Positions 23,476 through 35,429 of a DNA stretch of 64,000 nucleotides are shown in pieces. The translations under genes were made by a program, and so were the position numbers. The stretch comes from Triangularia verruculosa (Eukaryota > Ascomycota > Sordariomycetes > Sordariales > Podosporaceae). How positions within the stretch are numbered: the first letter of the stretch is position 1; the number at the start of each line of letters is the position of its first letter. Location: positions 24,612 to 88,611 of the forward strand of contig MU864012.1 of the NCBI GenBank assembly GCA_033296885.1, in the 5' to 3' direction. The notes under the pieces are model-generated. The model made no database searches. It saw nothing but the letters and a program-made list of their open reading frames with translations, and was not told the origin of the DNA.

Positions 23476-24633
23476 CTAGAAGTCACCCTCCTCCCATGCA
23501 AGAACCCCCAGACGGCCATAACCGCTGGTACGCTCTGCCAACTCTCCCGCCGATAACCCCTCCAAGTCGTCCCGATACTCCCGATCATCACGGTCAATGA
23601 GCTTCCAGAGATCCTCCACCAGCGTGTTGTCCGACAAGACATACCCAGATGGCTCCACCATCCTGAGCTCATCCTTGAAGCAGAAGGCGTTGGGCCGCCG
23701 GAAATCGTCCAGTGGCTTCCCGTCCTGGTACTCCCAAAGCCCAGGTTGGGTCATCACCCTCTCCTCCTCCACGAACCCGTACTTCGGGCCATCTGCCAGG
23801 CGCCGAATCTCCACAAACCTGCCACCCTTCGCGTTGAAGATGTGGCGGTTGGGCGGGATGACGCCGTGGGTGGTCCTCCGGATGCTTCGATCAATGAACC
23901 ACATGTTGGAAAAGCTGCATTTGGCTTCAGTGAAGGTGCATTTGTTGTGATAGTCGTAGAAGCCGTGGTCCTGTAGGGGACCCCAGTCGTACTCGGGGTC
24001 AGGGAGCAACCAAATCGGGTCGAATTCGATGCCAATGTGCATCACTCTGCCGTCGGGGGAGGGATACCAAGTGAATGGGACACTCCTGACCCACGAAGGA
24101 CTCGGCGCAATGACTGCCATTGAGTTCGCAGATCTGGTTGGCATGAAATCCCCAACCAACACAACCAAGTCTTGGTCCTTGCGTATGGAGACAGTACGGC
24201 TGTGGGTAGAAAGGACTTCGCTGCTTGGGTCAGCTGGAACTACAATATCCAGCGATTGCGGAGGTCTGTCAAGCCTCCCGAGCCGCTCAAGGTGTGCTGC
24301 CTCACGGTGAGCGTCTGGACAGCTGGCCTCGACTCCTCCCTGATTGAAGTGGGCTGAAAAGTTCCTCTTCGATGAGCTGCTCAGGGTCAGGGTGGAGTAA
24401 TAGTCCATCTGCTCGCCGTTATCCTCTTCGTCATAGGCAGCATCGGCATCGTCTGTAAGGTCCAAGCGGTGTATGTATCCGGCAAGCTCCCATCCGCGAG
24501 TGTCGTTCTCCAGGTCCTCGTTGATCATTGCAAAGACGTAGGCTTGAGGCTGGCGCTCTTCGGTCAAAGCCTGGGCCCAGACCATGTCCTGCAGCTCTTG
24601 GGGGAGATCAACGAAGGAGTGAAAGGACGACAT
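23476..24633 (-). CDS. 2EXR domain-containing protein
   Basis: 385 residues, single exon, starting MSSFHSFVDLPQELQDMVWA. That opening is the 2EXR signature (F-x-x-FxxLPxELxxxVW). It is a diverged paralogue of the protein at 19971-21320, sharing HIGIEFDPIW, NMWFIDRSIRR, FCFKDELRMV and EYRDDLEGLSAGELAE, and ending in GVLAWEEGDF. It has an acidic insert (DDADAAYDEEDNGEQ) near 60-75. The order of shared blocks is the same in both, so the whole gene was duplicated. Predicted soluble; function unknown. Confidence 0.85.
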   Translation of the reverse strand: MSSFHSFVDLPQELQDMVWAQALTEERQPQAYVFAMINEDLENDTRGWELAGYIHRLDLTDDADAAYDEEDNGEQMDYYSTLTLSSSSKRNFSAHFNQGGVEASCPDAHREAAHLERLGRLDRPPQSLDIVVPADPSSEVLSTHSRTVSIRKDQDLVVLVGDFMPTRSANSMAVIAPSPSWVRSVPFTWYPSPDGRVMHIGIEFDPIWLLPDPEYDWGPLQDHGFYDYHNKCTFTEAKCSFSNMWFIDRSIRRTTHGVIPPNRHIFNAKGGRFVEIRRLADGPKYGFVEEERVMTQPGLWEYQDGKPLDDFRRPNAFCFKDELRMVEPSGYVLSDNTLVEDLWKLIDRDDREYRDDLEGLSAGELAERTSGYGRLGVLAWEEGDF

Positions 24634-25963
24634 TTTGACTGTGACCTCCAGGATTGTGGCGGAAAATGACTCGATGTCTATGGAATATTAGACTTACGGA
24701 CTTAGTGAGGAAGCTGGATGAATGTTAACTGAGGTACTCACTGTCGGCAGTTGTTCGGGAGGTCAGAGGTACTGGTCGAAGTTCATGTATTTGTGCTGTC
24801 CGTGAACGCGAGGCGAAGGAAGTTTGCTCAAGATCTTCGTAGCTGTTGTGCTGCAAAGGAAACAGAAGAGGAGTTAGAAGACAGAGAGGCGTTCTTGATA
24901 TACTCTTCTCAAACTGGAAGGAGCACCTCGGCAGTTATTGTGGGCCTAATGTGAAGTGGATCGTCTGGAGCAACTCGAAGAAGATAAGGTGTTGTGGGCC
25001 GGCTGTCAAGTGGCTGCGAGGAGTAAGAGTTGTTGATTAGCAGCCTGAGATGAAGGAGAGAGAGAGCTGGTTCTCAGATGACTGGCGAAGAGCAATAGAT
25101 AGTTGTGACGAGGAGCAACAACAGGATCCATTGACAGATAGAGGTGCAAGAGTTCAGACCATGTGTCCCATCGGAGTGGAAAGTTTGATTAGGTTCCTGA
25201 AGTTCATCTCTGTGGCTTCGAAACCTGAGCGGAAGCATCAGACACCACGTGAACGCCAGCCTTACACTGAGGTTATCAAGTGGATATGGGTAGAGCCTTA
25301 TAGTGAAGATAACCTTAGATCTCGGCCATATCAAGCCTGGGCTACTATCAAGTGAAGTCGCTCATTGTTTCTGGTTTTCTTATTGCTCCTCGTCGACATG
25401 CTGAGTTCCCTAGGTAATCAGCGGACCTATCAACCTGAACCTAAGTGAGTGCCTTGTTGCTCTCCAATACACGGTAATCTGACTGTGAAACATGGTGGAC
25501 CTGCAATGACCCATCATAAAAGATTGAATGGCTGTTCGAAGACTGTGAGGTATGTAGAACTAAAGGTGCTGGCAAGGCCCATGGCCATTGACTTGAAATA
25601 CCACACGCCATGACATCCAGGATGTCACTGTCTTATGGCTAGAAGATCATAATGTGGAAGAAGACCATAGGGATTTGTGAGGAGGTATGTATCCCTCTTT
25701 ATACCTGGTGCAACGTCGTTGCCAACATCGCAAACACACCCTCTTGCAATTGCTTCGGCTCACATCATTTCTCAGGTTGAGTTTTCACAGATGTGTGTGG
25801 CGCGACAAGCTAGGTACGGCGTCAAAATCTCACGAGTTACTCATCACAACAGTCACCACCAGCGTTAGGATCAGGCAAAACATGCAACACCTCAATCAAA
25901 CCGATCTAGTTTGCTGCTCGGGCCTACTAACAGAGCCCCACAGTAACAAAGAAATCCAAAAGA
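24634..25963. other. Intergenic, 1.3 kb
   Basis: Lies between the 2EXR promoter and the GMC 3' end. Short frames only, none with a domain. Confidence 0.5.
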
Positions 25964-28015
25964 TCACCACCGCCTAACATCAGCTAACACATCCACACTC
26001 GCCTTCTCACTCAACAAAAACGTGCTCAACACCGGAAACGCCCCCGGTGTCTTTGGGAAAGCACTCCCATCCACCACCCTCAACCCATCCACGCCCCTAA
26101 CCCTAAACTTGCTATCCAACACCGCCATCCGATCACCATCCCCTCCAATAGCACAGGTGCTCGTAGCATGATGCCCAAAACTCTGATCCTTAGCCCACTG
26201 CTTATCCCCAGCAAAGCAATCCGTCCCCGGAGCGCAAGGCGGCTCAGTAGGCGTCATCGGCCCAATCGGTCCTTCAACATTCGCATAAACCCTCCTTCCC
26301 CAAGCAGCTGCCTCTGCTAAAGCACCCAAGTCCTGATCAGCGCCTGTTTTGAACATCTCAAAGTTGATTAACGGTGTATCCTGGGGATTGGCACTCCGAA
26401 GTCTGACTGTGCCAGCCTGGGAGATGGGGTTGATCTTGACGATAGAAAAACCAAAAACGCCAAGCGGATCAGGAGGGATGGCAACGACCGCTTCGTTGGG
26501 CCAGTACCCCCTAAACGCAAAGTTCGCGATACTGAATATCAAGATATCGAGCTCGCCGTCGGTGGAGTAATTCGTCTTGAGCATGAACGCATTAGTGTTG
26601 GCTGCTGGACGGGCGTATGGGCCGAGGCCTTGGTACCAGAGATCGATACAAGGGTCTGGGACGCCGGGGGGTCCAAACCCGAAGAAGCAATCTGGCTCAC
26701 CCGGGATGGGGGTGGTGATGAAGGGTTGGTTGTCTTTGGCGATGCCGACGACGGGGTATTCGGGGTTATCTTGGAGACGGGAGCCAACGCCGGGAAGGTC
26801 GACAAGGACGGAGATGTTGAGTTGTTGAAGATCTTCCTTTGGTCCAATTCCGGAAAGCTGGAGAAGCTGAGGGGAGTTGAAGACACCGCCGGAGAGGATG
26901 ACTTCTTTTCTGGCTCTGGCAGTGCGCTTGGTGCCGGTGTTGGAGGGGACATGGCGGGCATCAGCGGAGTACAATGATGCTCCTTCGAGGTACTCGACTC
27001 CTGTGGCACGGGGCTTCTTGTTTCGAGGTTTGTCAAAGAGGACTTTCGTGACCAGGCTGTTTGTTTTGAGGGTCAAGGGATAGCGGGGAGATCCATTTGG
27101 TTTCTTGGCAGCGAGGGTGTCCAAAATGATGCTGCGGGCGCTGAACCGACCCCAGGTTTGGTTGGCGTGGAAAGGAAGACCAAAAAGGCCCTGCGTGGTG
27201 TCTCTGGTTGGGGAAGGGTTATTGAGATCGCGGGTGACATCGGTGAGAGCGTTGTTAGGATTGCCGCCGATAGATGCAATCATGGATTTGAAGACGGACA
27301 GAATACCGGGGCTGCGGCTGTAGACCTCGCCATCGTTGCCGTTGATATCGAGATAGCCGTTGAAGCCGTGGCCCAGTGTTCCTGGCGGCAGATAATGGTT
27401 TCTTTCGATCCGTGTGAAAATCTTGCGAATGTTGTCACCGCTGTCAACTCGTTAGTTTGGAAAACACTAGTGGGATGTTGGGGATGCAAACCTCCAGCTT
27501 CGATCACCTGTTTGCCTCCAGATATTATCCCACGTGCTCTTGCTGGGCAACACCGTGACACCCGCATTGATGACTGAAGACCCGCCAAGAGTTGCTCCAC
27601 GAGGGTAGAAAACACCCAACGGCGTGGCATCAGCTGGAGCCGAAGTGCCATTTCCCACGAACAGGGACCCGTCAGCTCGTCTCCAGGTCAGGTGGTTGTT
27701 CTTCAGCTGCTGAGTATCGTCGCCGTATTGCCTCACGTGGAAGCCCCAGCGGTTAGCGTTGGACGTGCCGCCGACATTGATGAGCTGTGTTCCAATATCT
27801 GCGCTCTGATCGTCACCTGCTTCCAGAAGCAATACAGAGTAGCCAGCCTTGGCAAGGTTTGCTGCAAGAGGAGAACCACCCGGTCCACTGCCTACCACAA
27901 TGTAGTCATAAACATCTTGATTGTTTTTGTTATTGGCACCGCCTGGAACAGCAAGTGCGGGGGTAGCACACAAGGCCAGAAAGGCCGTCAAACAATGCGA
28001 GAGTTTGGCTGCCAT
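25964..28015 (-). CDS. Secreted GMC-family FAD oxidoreductase
   Basis: 666 residues, exons 28015-27492 and 27440-25964. Signal peptide 1-22 (MAAKLSHCLTAFLALC...). The FAD-binding Rossmann motif is YDYIVVGSGPGG (GxGxxG at 42-47) followed by LLLEAGDD. The GMC signature 1 region is PRGATLGGSSVINAG. Signature 2 is ILSGGVFNSPQLLQLSGIGP. The catalytic histidine is in SFGHHATSTC (598-599). The usual second His/Asn near the end is not obvious (PKTPGAFP), a trait I take to be subfamily-specific. Expected to oxidise an alcohol or sugar outside the cell with O2 or a quinone as acceptor. An upstream GTG frame extension is ignored because the ATG at 28015 begins the signal peptide. Confidence 0.9.
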
Positions 28016-29075
28016 TGTGACGACTGAGGAGGAAAAGAGAACGAACACTTCGCAGAAATCCTCAGCTGATCTTATACCACTCGGTCATCATCACCTTACC
28101 CAGAAACTAAACCATGCTGAGGTTAATGTTGTCGCCTTGGCACGCTTTCCAAGCCATGATGCGATGCCTAATGCTGATTCGCTGGGAAGAACCAACGTAA
28201 CAGCAAGTCTGGGACAGTCATCAGTCATCACACCTTTTGAGTGGAAAGCCAGGGGTGCTCCGGGGTTAGCTGACTGAGACCATACCGGAACGGTCGAAAA
28301 CAGTGATAGCTGCGGACAATATTCTGCGCCTGTCTGTGGTATTTCCTGCAATGTGACGCTAGCTGACGCCATGCAGCTCTGAACCGTGCTGATGGGCTGA
28401 GACGTCCATGGATGACCTGAACACAAGTAGTAAAACTTACTGTATAAAAATTGAATAGGTAAACTTACTTTCATGATGATTACTTGCGTAGGTAGTTCAA
28501 TTGCTTACTTTCGTAACAATTGCTTCTGTGGTTCGACTGCGCTGATGTTTTCGTAGGTACCTAGCTGGGTGCAGTTGGTTGGCAAAGTTACGTAGTGATA
28601 GCAGCGAAGTACAATCTTTTCGGAAGGTTGGATTGCGGGGACAACGAGGTGCTCTCTGTGAGGTGGTGGTGGCCCCATTGCACTCTGAGAGCCATCTGTT
28701 TGAGTTCATTTTCAGTTGTAGTTCACTGCTACAACCCTAACCCCTTGGATGATGCACAGGAAGCAAGTCTCCTTTTAATAGCCGTTCTCTAGGCATGGGA
28801 GATCCCTAGCGTTACCACGATGCGTGAACTGTCCAACACACAGTACTACTGAGCCTAGTGATAAAAGTAAAAGCATTAGCGTAAAGTCTGTCAATGAGAA
28901 GTTCATCCCGCTCTTGGATCTAGCTAAAATCCATCACGACCCGTTATTACTATGATCTTCAAGTACTCAGAGTGGCTACAGACCTAAATAGATGTTCTGC
29001 GCGCTCGTAGCCTCATTACAGCCGCCACAGCACTATGGTTATCACCAGCAGCACCGCTGCCGACAATGGGTAGTA
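28016..29075. other. Intergenic, 1.06 kb
   Basis: Promoter of the GMC gene plus 3' side of the next gene. GTAGGTACCTAGC motif near 28553. No supported coding frame. Confidence 0.5.
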
Positions 29076-29828
29076 TTAGCCTCTGGTATCCTTCACAGCG
29101 GCTTCGATAAGACGAGTTGCGGAAGCCCTCCATTCTGAAACAACAGTCCAATCAACTGTCGACCTATCCTTCAACGCCTTCTTCATCGAAACTTCAAGGT
29201 CCTGTTTTATCTGCTGATACGTATTGCGCAGCTCTCCGCCTAGATAGACATCACAAATCAGTGCCCAACTCTAGGTAAATGAGCTGTGAAGCGGAATGAG
29301 AGGTTGAGCGCCCATACATAGAAACCTGCCACCCGAAAAGCCAGGCTTCGATCGCCTTGCCACGATAGCGGCACCTAAGTCGTTCCCTCCAGCCACGAGC
29401 TGCTCGCAGAGTGATAAAAGTTCGAAGCGAACTTCTGGCCGGGGTTCTGCTTGGGGTATCCGATCCGGGGACGGGCTTTGTAGACTTGATGGGCGGGCTA
29501 AAGGTGTTCCGGTGCGTGCTGTCAAACAAAGACACCCTAATATTTCCAGCAGCGGGGATATCGAGCTCTCAGATGCCGAGTTTTTCGGGCTCTCTGACGT
29601 AGATCTTTCTGGGGACTCGGATGTCGAACTTTGTGCTGGCACTGTTTCCGGGTTCCTTGGTGGCTTGTACTCAGCAGCAAGGCTCTGAGCGATATCTGCG
29701 CAGTCTCCGAGGACGAAGGTGATAGCCCGCACAATCTGCCAGCTATGCATGCCTTTACCCATGGATGGCTCCACTAGCGGACCAAGATCAGGAAATATAA
29801 TACGCTTTGAAGCCGGCTGCGGCACCAT
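29076..29828 (-). CDS. Hypothetical protein, Ser/Glu-Ser repeat
   Basis: 224 residues, exons 29828-29318 and 29239-29076. The start has an ideal CCACCATGG context. A helical N-terminal region (20-60, HSWQIVRAITFVLGDCADIAQ) is followed by a short degenerate SESPE/SESPK repeat (about 72-92). A second helical half (about 105-224) crosses the intron and reads FLCGELRNTYQQIKQDLEVSM. No signal peptide, membrane helix or known catalytic motif. Intron donor GTATGG, acceptor CTATCTAG. Family not recognised. Confidence 0.7.
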
Positions 29829-30245
29829 GGTGGGGATCTCGCCAGAGAACCGGCGGATAGACAGTGCGATGGTTAGGTAAGGCAGATTTAGCAAGAAAGA
29901 GGCGAATTAGGAACTGCGGGGAAGTAGAATTTCCCAACCAACCAGCGAAGCTCACGTGAGAACGCTCCCTGTGATCTCCAATCATCCGTTCTGTCGATTG
30001 GTGCTTGCAGCTACCTAGCCAATCGCTTGGATGCCTATTCAATAGTTTAGTACCTAGCGGCAAGATTCAGAAAAAGAAATGCTTGATTGATCGATCGAAA
30101 GATTTACCTGATTCCCTGAAATCTCGGTTGGGCTCATATCGAGGACACTGCAGTTCAACCCCTCTTGCGGACGTTTAGAAGCTATCAGCCTAGCAATACA
30201 TTGCCCGTACGCCCGTCATTGCTTCCGAGTGAAGTCAGAGCAACT
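29829..30245. other. Intergenic, divergent promoters
   Basis: About 420 bp. Only one GTACCTAGC motif near 30050 stands out. Confidence 0.5.
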
Positions 30246-31187
30246 ATGAGCTCCAGGAAAGTAGCAGTTTCGATGACCCTGGAAACCGAGGCAGGGAAGC
30301 AGGCCGAGAGCCGAAGCCCTAGTGCCGAAAATGTGCTGCTACAGGAGCAATCCATGACCGGGGGAACCAGTCCGTTTGAGGACCTGGATTACTGGTCGAA
30401 GCTTATAGCCTATACCGAGGACCCATCACGGGACGGCTTGCAACTACTCGAGTTTGCCCGTCTCCAGCATCTCAATCTCATCCATTTACAAAATGAACTC
30501 GCACTCATCAAGTCGAACGTCTTTGGCCATCGAACGACTTCAAAGGGGGAAATGGAAAAATTGACAAGACTTCTTCGAGAATATGGTGAGTGACGCTGCC
30601 TCTTCCCATCAGGTACACCTGCCTAAAACACCACAGCCACCGCCATCCGCGACCTCGACTACTTGTCCCACCTTCCCCCTCTCCGCGACCCCAAATTCAT
30701 CCTCGACAACCGCATCCTCCTCGAAAACGCCTTTCCCAACATGGCCTCCCGTCCCGGCGCCCCCTACGACTCGGCCTGCCGCACCCTCCGCCGTGACGCC
30801 GTCCGCAACGCCGACGCTGTGCGTGAGTTCCTCCGCAAACATCTCCACCGGCGACTGGCATGGTCCGCGGACGAGCGTAAAGCCGACATGCTCGGCTTCA
30901 GTAAGCGATTACCGCCCCTAATATACTCGCCGATGTTGGATCGGATTGCGCGCTTCCTGATTGCTGTTGGCGGGGGGTGTCTGGTGGTAGTGCCGATGCT
31001 GGTTATGTCGTTTGATCCATCGCAGACGAAGAGCCTGCTGGTTGTGACGGTGGCGGTAGTGTTGTTTGCGTTGGTGATGAGTTTAGCGTTTCAGACGGAT
31101 AATAAGGATACGTTAACAGCGACGGCGACGTATGCGGCTGTGTTAGTGGTGTTTATTGGGACAAGTGGGACAGGACTAGAGTCGTAG
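30246..31187 (+). CDS. DUF6594-like membrane protein
   Basis: 296 residues, exons 30246-30585 and 30637-31187. The cytosolic N-terminal part has the family's order of motifs: DLDYWSKLIAY, then LQLLEFARLQHLNLIHLQNEL, then the spliced ATAIRDLDYLS. The C-terminus has three predicted membrane helices (about 222-242, 250-270 and 277-293), ending near GTSGTGL. Known: DUF6594 proteins are widespread, uncharacterised fungal membrane proteins, often near HET-type genes. The intron joins in phase 1 (GTGAGT...CACAG). Function unknown. Confidence 0.85.
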
Positions 31188-32094
31188 ATAACTGGAGATA
31201 GTGTGGGCTAAAACGAGAGACCTAGGTACCTATCTTTCATTACAGCGTCAGAATTCGTTACATCTAGGTAAAAAGAAGCTTGGGTGGAGCAGCTCTATTA
31301 TCTACAGTATACAGCTGAGTCGAAGTTCGCCCCTCTCCTTCAAGTCAACTTGAGTCGAACCCAACTTGCCTTATCACTGCAAAGCGTTGCAGACGCCTGT
31401 CAGCATCGCGATTCCATACGCTGCTTGGGTTGACACTTGCAGCGACTAACCAGCCAATGAGTGCCACGGCATCTATCAGAATGCCGCACAAGCTTTCCTC
31501 TGTGGCTGAGAAGATAAGTCGAGTCGGCCAAGCATAAACCTCTAATTTACTTTACAAAGAGCTTTTGTCAAGACTGGACACACATCGTCGGTTAAGGTAG
31601 CTTGAACCTGTCGCGGCTACCAGCCACGTCAGGTTTACTCGTGGACATCCCTCAACAGAACCGCCTCGGTCGCCTGAAACCCGAAAGTGAACGCCCACCA
31701 CGTCCCATTCCTTGAAAATAACCGACTGATCACAAACTCATCGATAGCACCATTGCTGACGGCACAGCCAACCGTCTCAAGGACGAACTCTCTTGCCCCG
31801 TTCTGCATGAACTATACACAATCCTTGACTTTGTCGCCCACGAATCCGGCTTACACATCGACCGCCTCCACAGACACCTTCCAAAAGGGCGCAAGATTGT
31901 GTTGAACGAGCCTCTTGGCTCCTTCGAAAATCGATTCCCTCTCCTCTCCTGCCTTCTGCAACCAGACCTCCCCCACCAACTATTTCCTCCCGACAACCGC
32001 AACCTATCCTCACTTCAACCAAACCAAACCATATCGAAGCGCCTTGCGAGATCTTTCCCTTCTGCTCTGTTTACATCACCAACGGCCCTTCACA
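31188..32094. other. Intergenic, 0.9 kb
   Basis: No supported gene. GACCTAGGTACCTATC motif near 31211-31226. An open frame upstream in phase with the next gene begins with a non-ATG codon and is taken as leader. Confidence 0.55.
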
Positions 32095-33193
32095 ATGGCT
32101 TCGCTGAGCAACCACGCTACAAACAATTTTGTGGGCGATGACAGTCTCAACGAAAAACTCAAACAATCGTGGAGCAAAGGACGGGAACACGGACTGCAGG
32201 AAGCTGCGATCAAACAAGCTAGGAAGGAGGTTGCTGATAGGCGGGCGATGAAGGTTGTGATTGGGGTGGTGGTCGATGTTGCTCCTTCCGTCTGGGACAT
32301 GGAGACGGATGGTGAGATGGGGATGGATATGGGGGGTGAGACTGAGATGAATAAGGAGGCCGAGGTTGAGGCAGAGAGGGAGACCAACATGGAAGTGGTG
32401 ATCTGGACGCCTGACACAAGCAACAAAGACACCGACGATGAGGACACTGAGGAGAGCGACTTGCTCGACTTTGGGGGTCCGGAGACTGATGATTTTGTTG
32501 TGTCGGAGGACGATGTGCATGACAAAATTATGGTTGAGTCCGTCAATGCCATGACACTCGACACCGATGTCATCACTTTCGAGTCTGAGAGCACCAATAC
32601 AACCGACCGGGACTTGGACTCGAACATCGCGCTTATTGACAGCAGCCTGCCTGAAACAATGGCATCCTCTGACTCTATCCAACTCCCAGCCAACACAACT
32701 GCCGCCCCAACCGACCCCCTCCCAACTCGTTTCGGCATCCCCTCCGCATCTACCATTCACCCCATCGAACCCAACTTTTTCACCACCCGCACTATCCCTC
32801 CCTACCCCTTCGACGACGACATCAACTCGGAGTCATCCGTCGCCCTCCTCGTCGGCCCCATAAGCGACCCCGCCTTCGACGCCTGGAAGCACGACGACGG
32901 TCGTCAGTACATCATGGGCAAAGTCGCCGGTGTCTTTTCCACCATTTTCCTCCGCAAAGCCCCCGGCGAGAGGTACATCCGAGTTGAGTTCCACTCCCAG
33001 CACATGCGAGACAAAGCCTTGCGGGTGCTTGGTGGTGTAGTGGACGAGAGACAGAACTCTTTCTTCTTGAAGGGTGGCTTCCCGTGGTAAGTTCCCTTGA
33101 TGATGTTTAAGGATGCTGCTTTGAGACTGACGAATGCTTAGTGGTGGGACGATTATGTTTGCTTGGAAGTGGCGGGATGTTGGTGCGAACTAA
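32095..33193 (+). CDS. Acidic hypothetical protein with C-terminal globular domain
   Basis: 347 residues, exons 32095-33086 and 33142-33193. The start ATG is in TTCACAATGGC. The N-terminal half is helical then strongly acidic and Met/Glu/Asp-rich (about 70-160), likely disordered. The C-terminal 110 residues look folded: YPFDDDINSESSVALLVG, IMGKVAGVFSTIFLRKAPGERYIRVEF and the spliced ending GGTIMFAWKWRDVG. No catalytic motif, signal peptide or membrane segment. The 3' intron (GTAAGT...GCTTAG) is required to reach the WKWRD ending. Family not recognised. Confidence 0.7.
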
Positions 33194-33428
33194 AAGCCCT
33201 GGGCCTGGTTGGGTGGTTTGAGATGGCTTGATACTTCATGTCTCTGAAGGCTGACACAATGTCAGCGGCAAACAATGATCTCAATGCCATGTGCCATGAA
33301 GGATGTCATGGGGGCACATACACCTGCGATCGTTTTCATCAAATAGTTTACCCAACTCAAAATCCACAACGCGCTGATATTTCTCAGATGTCACGGACCA
33401 TGGTACAATTTGCCTCCCAAATTCTCTC

Positions 33429-34743
33429 TCACTCAGGATCTGGCCACTGATCAACCAGCCCTGAAACTCCAACCCCGTTCACCATTCTCTCCATATTCAC
33501 CCTCACACTCAACCTAATATACGGCGTCATCTCCTTATCCTTGTTCACAAACCCACCTCCAGGTGCAGTGATATCAGACGCTGCTCCCTTCCCGTAATGG
33601 TGACTGAAAAGTGGTGGCTGAACCGTGACACAAACCGGCGCCCTGTCTTGCTCGTGAGATGTATATAATCCATCACACCAGTCCCCTAGCATCAGATCCC
33701 ATCCTGCTGTCAGTGTCTTCAATCCGAACTGGTACAGCAGCTTTCGTGCCCCTTGTCGACTGACTGCATATGCCTGAGTACAAGTCGTTTTACTGGAGGC
33801 GTGCACAATCCTCGTGTGCGGTGGGTATTCCTTGGCAAGCGTGTCTTGAAGAGCAAAGGGGTGAGCCTTGAGATGCTTCGGGTCGGGTACTGTACCATCG
33901 TTGGGAATAGTGACTCTGAGCAATGGAATCCCAGGTTTGGAAGTTGCTGCTTTGTTGCCAACGATGGTTGACGCAGAGGGAAAGTCTGTGCCGCAGTGGC
34001 CTAGCCAGAGGAGGTCCCAGTTGTCTCCATAAGGTGTTACACGTGGGCGAGAGGTTGTTGGTAGCTGTGAGATGGAGAGCTCGGTTGATTTCTGAACCGA
34101 AAGTGTTTTGGCTGTCGCTCCTGCTCTTCTTGCAGGTTGGGTGAAGGCTCTGGCTGCCTGGGCGAAAACTTGCATTTGTTGCTTCAGTCGTATGTCCCAG
34201 TCTGCGTCGTCTTCGAGGATCAGGGCGCTGGTGATATTCTCTCGAACGATTCTATTGATATGTCAGGCGTCACATCCAAGAAGTGGTCAAAAAAACGCAA
34301 GGCACCTACCGCTGCAGCGCATTCATGTGGGCCCTCCAGGATCCTTTGTTGCCTTTGGAGATCTTCTTATCCCAGCTGTCACCTGGCAGCACCCTATCCG
34401 ATACGTCCTTTCCGTCGATACCATCGATCCACTTGACATCAAGCTTTGTTAGAGCAACCGCCAGAGTCATAGCATCGCATCTGTCGGTCCTCTCTCGAAG
34501 ATTAACAACGAATATCTCCTGGAACTGTCCTTGATATCAGCGGGCCCATTCGCGGAAGGAATTCGGGTCAACAAGGCGAATAATCACCCCTAAAGTGGCA
34601 TTCAAGATCTCCGGCGAGACTTCCCCAGACGCCTTGAGATATTGCACGGCGCCATCAGTTTGCAGGCCTGAAGACCTCAGGAACAGGAATACCAAAATGA
34701 AGAAGGCGACTACAAAAGCCAGGTATCGATGACCGAAGAGCAT
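33429..34743 (-). CDS. Glycosyltransferase family 25 protein
   Basis: 397 residues, exons 34743-34588, 34524-34310 and 34251-33429. Type II anchor at residues 8-25 (LAFVVAFFILVFLFL). GT25 landmarks are IFVVNLRERTDRCDAM at the catalytic-domain start, KWIDGIDGKDV, GSWRAHMNALQR, and the acidic metal-site motif ALILEDDADWD just after the second intron. Later it has LLWLGHCG and AYAVSRQGARKLLYQF. Known: GT25 enzymes include bacterial lipopolysaccharide galactosyltransferases and collagen galactosyltransferases; fungal members act in the Golgi on unknown acceptors. The first donor (GTGATT) is weak but gives the correct frame. Confidence 0.85.
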
Positions 34744-35429
34744 GGTGGGCCCATGGAAGCTGACGTGGTGGAGTGAAGTGTGGAAAGATGAAGTGCATGA
34801 GCCAAGCCATGACGTTGAGCTAAGTATGGCTTGATGAACGGGCGGAAGCGACGACGTGGAAGCTGGGAAGGTGGGTAAATGCGGATAAAGTTGCTGCTTT
34901 TGTTGATGGACGTGCCAAGCTCCAGCGCTGGCCAGATTTCCGACTCATCCACGACCTTGACTGTGCTATTCCGCCTCCTCAAAGGTGTATTGCGTGGCAG
35001 GTCGTATCTGAAGGTTTCTTCGATGAACAGAATAAAAGATTATTTCAGGTTATTCATTGGCTTCAGCCATGCTTAACAAAGGCATATTTCAGGTATCCAT
35101 GCGATCTCCTTTATACCTACCTATTTTGAACCTGCCTTGGTTGTAAACCTTTGCTGATTTGAGAAGAGACAAGCAGCACAAGAGCTGAAAATGGCCATGT
35201 CCTCAGTCGGTGGTGTGTTGGCCTTTTATTGGATAAAAGCTGGGTCGCCGCGACAGGTTGGCGTGTCGTGCAAGGCACTCCTCGATTAGCTCAGGTTCAT
35301 TCGGGGACAGCCTTGCCTCGACATCAACATAAGACTGACTTCACCTCGCATCTTAAGTCGAAGCCAGGTACACAGTAAATACTCCTCCCAGCATTATTTT
35401 CATCTTGTTGAACAGGTTTACCGGATCCC
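34744..35429. other. Intergenic, divergent promoters
   Basis: About 690 bp with no supported gene. Confidence 0.5.

Noticed and set aside
32071..32760. Two long minus-strand open frames (about 226-229 codons) opposite the acidic hypothetical gene
   Set aside because: Composition is Ser/Thr/Val-rich or His-rich, the mirror of the plus-strand acidic repeats; no domain, and the plus-strand model has an intron with good signals.
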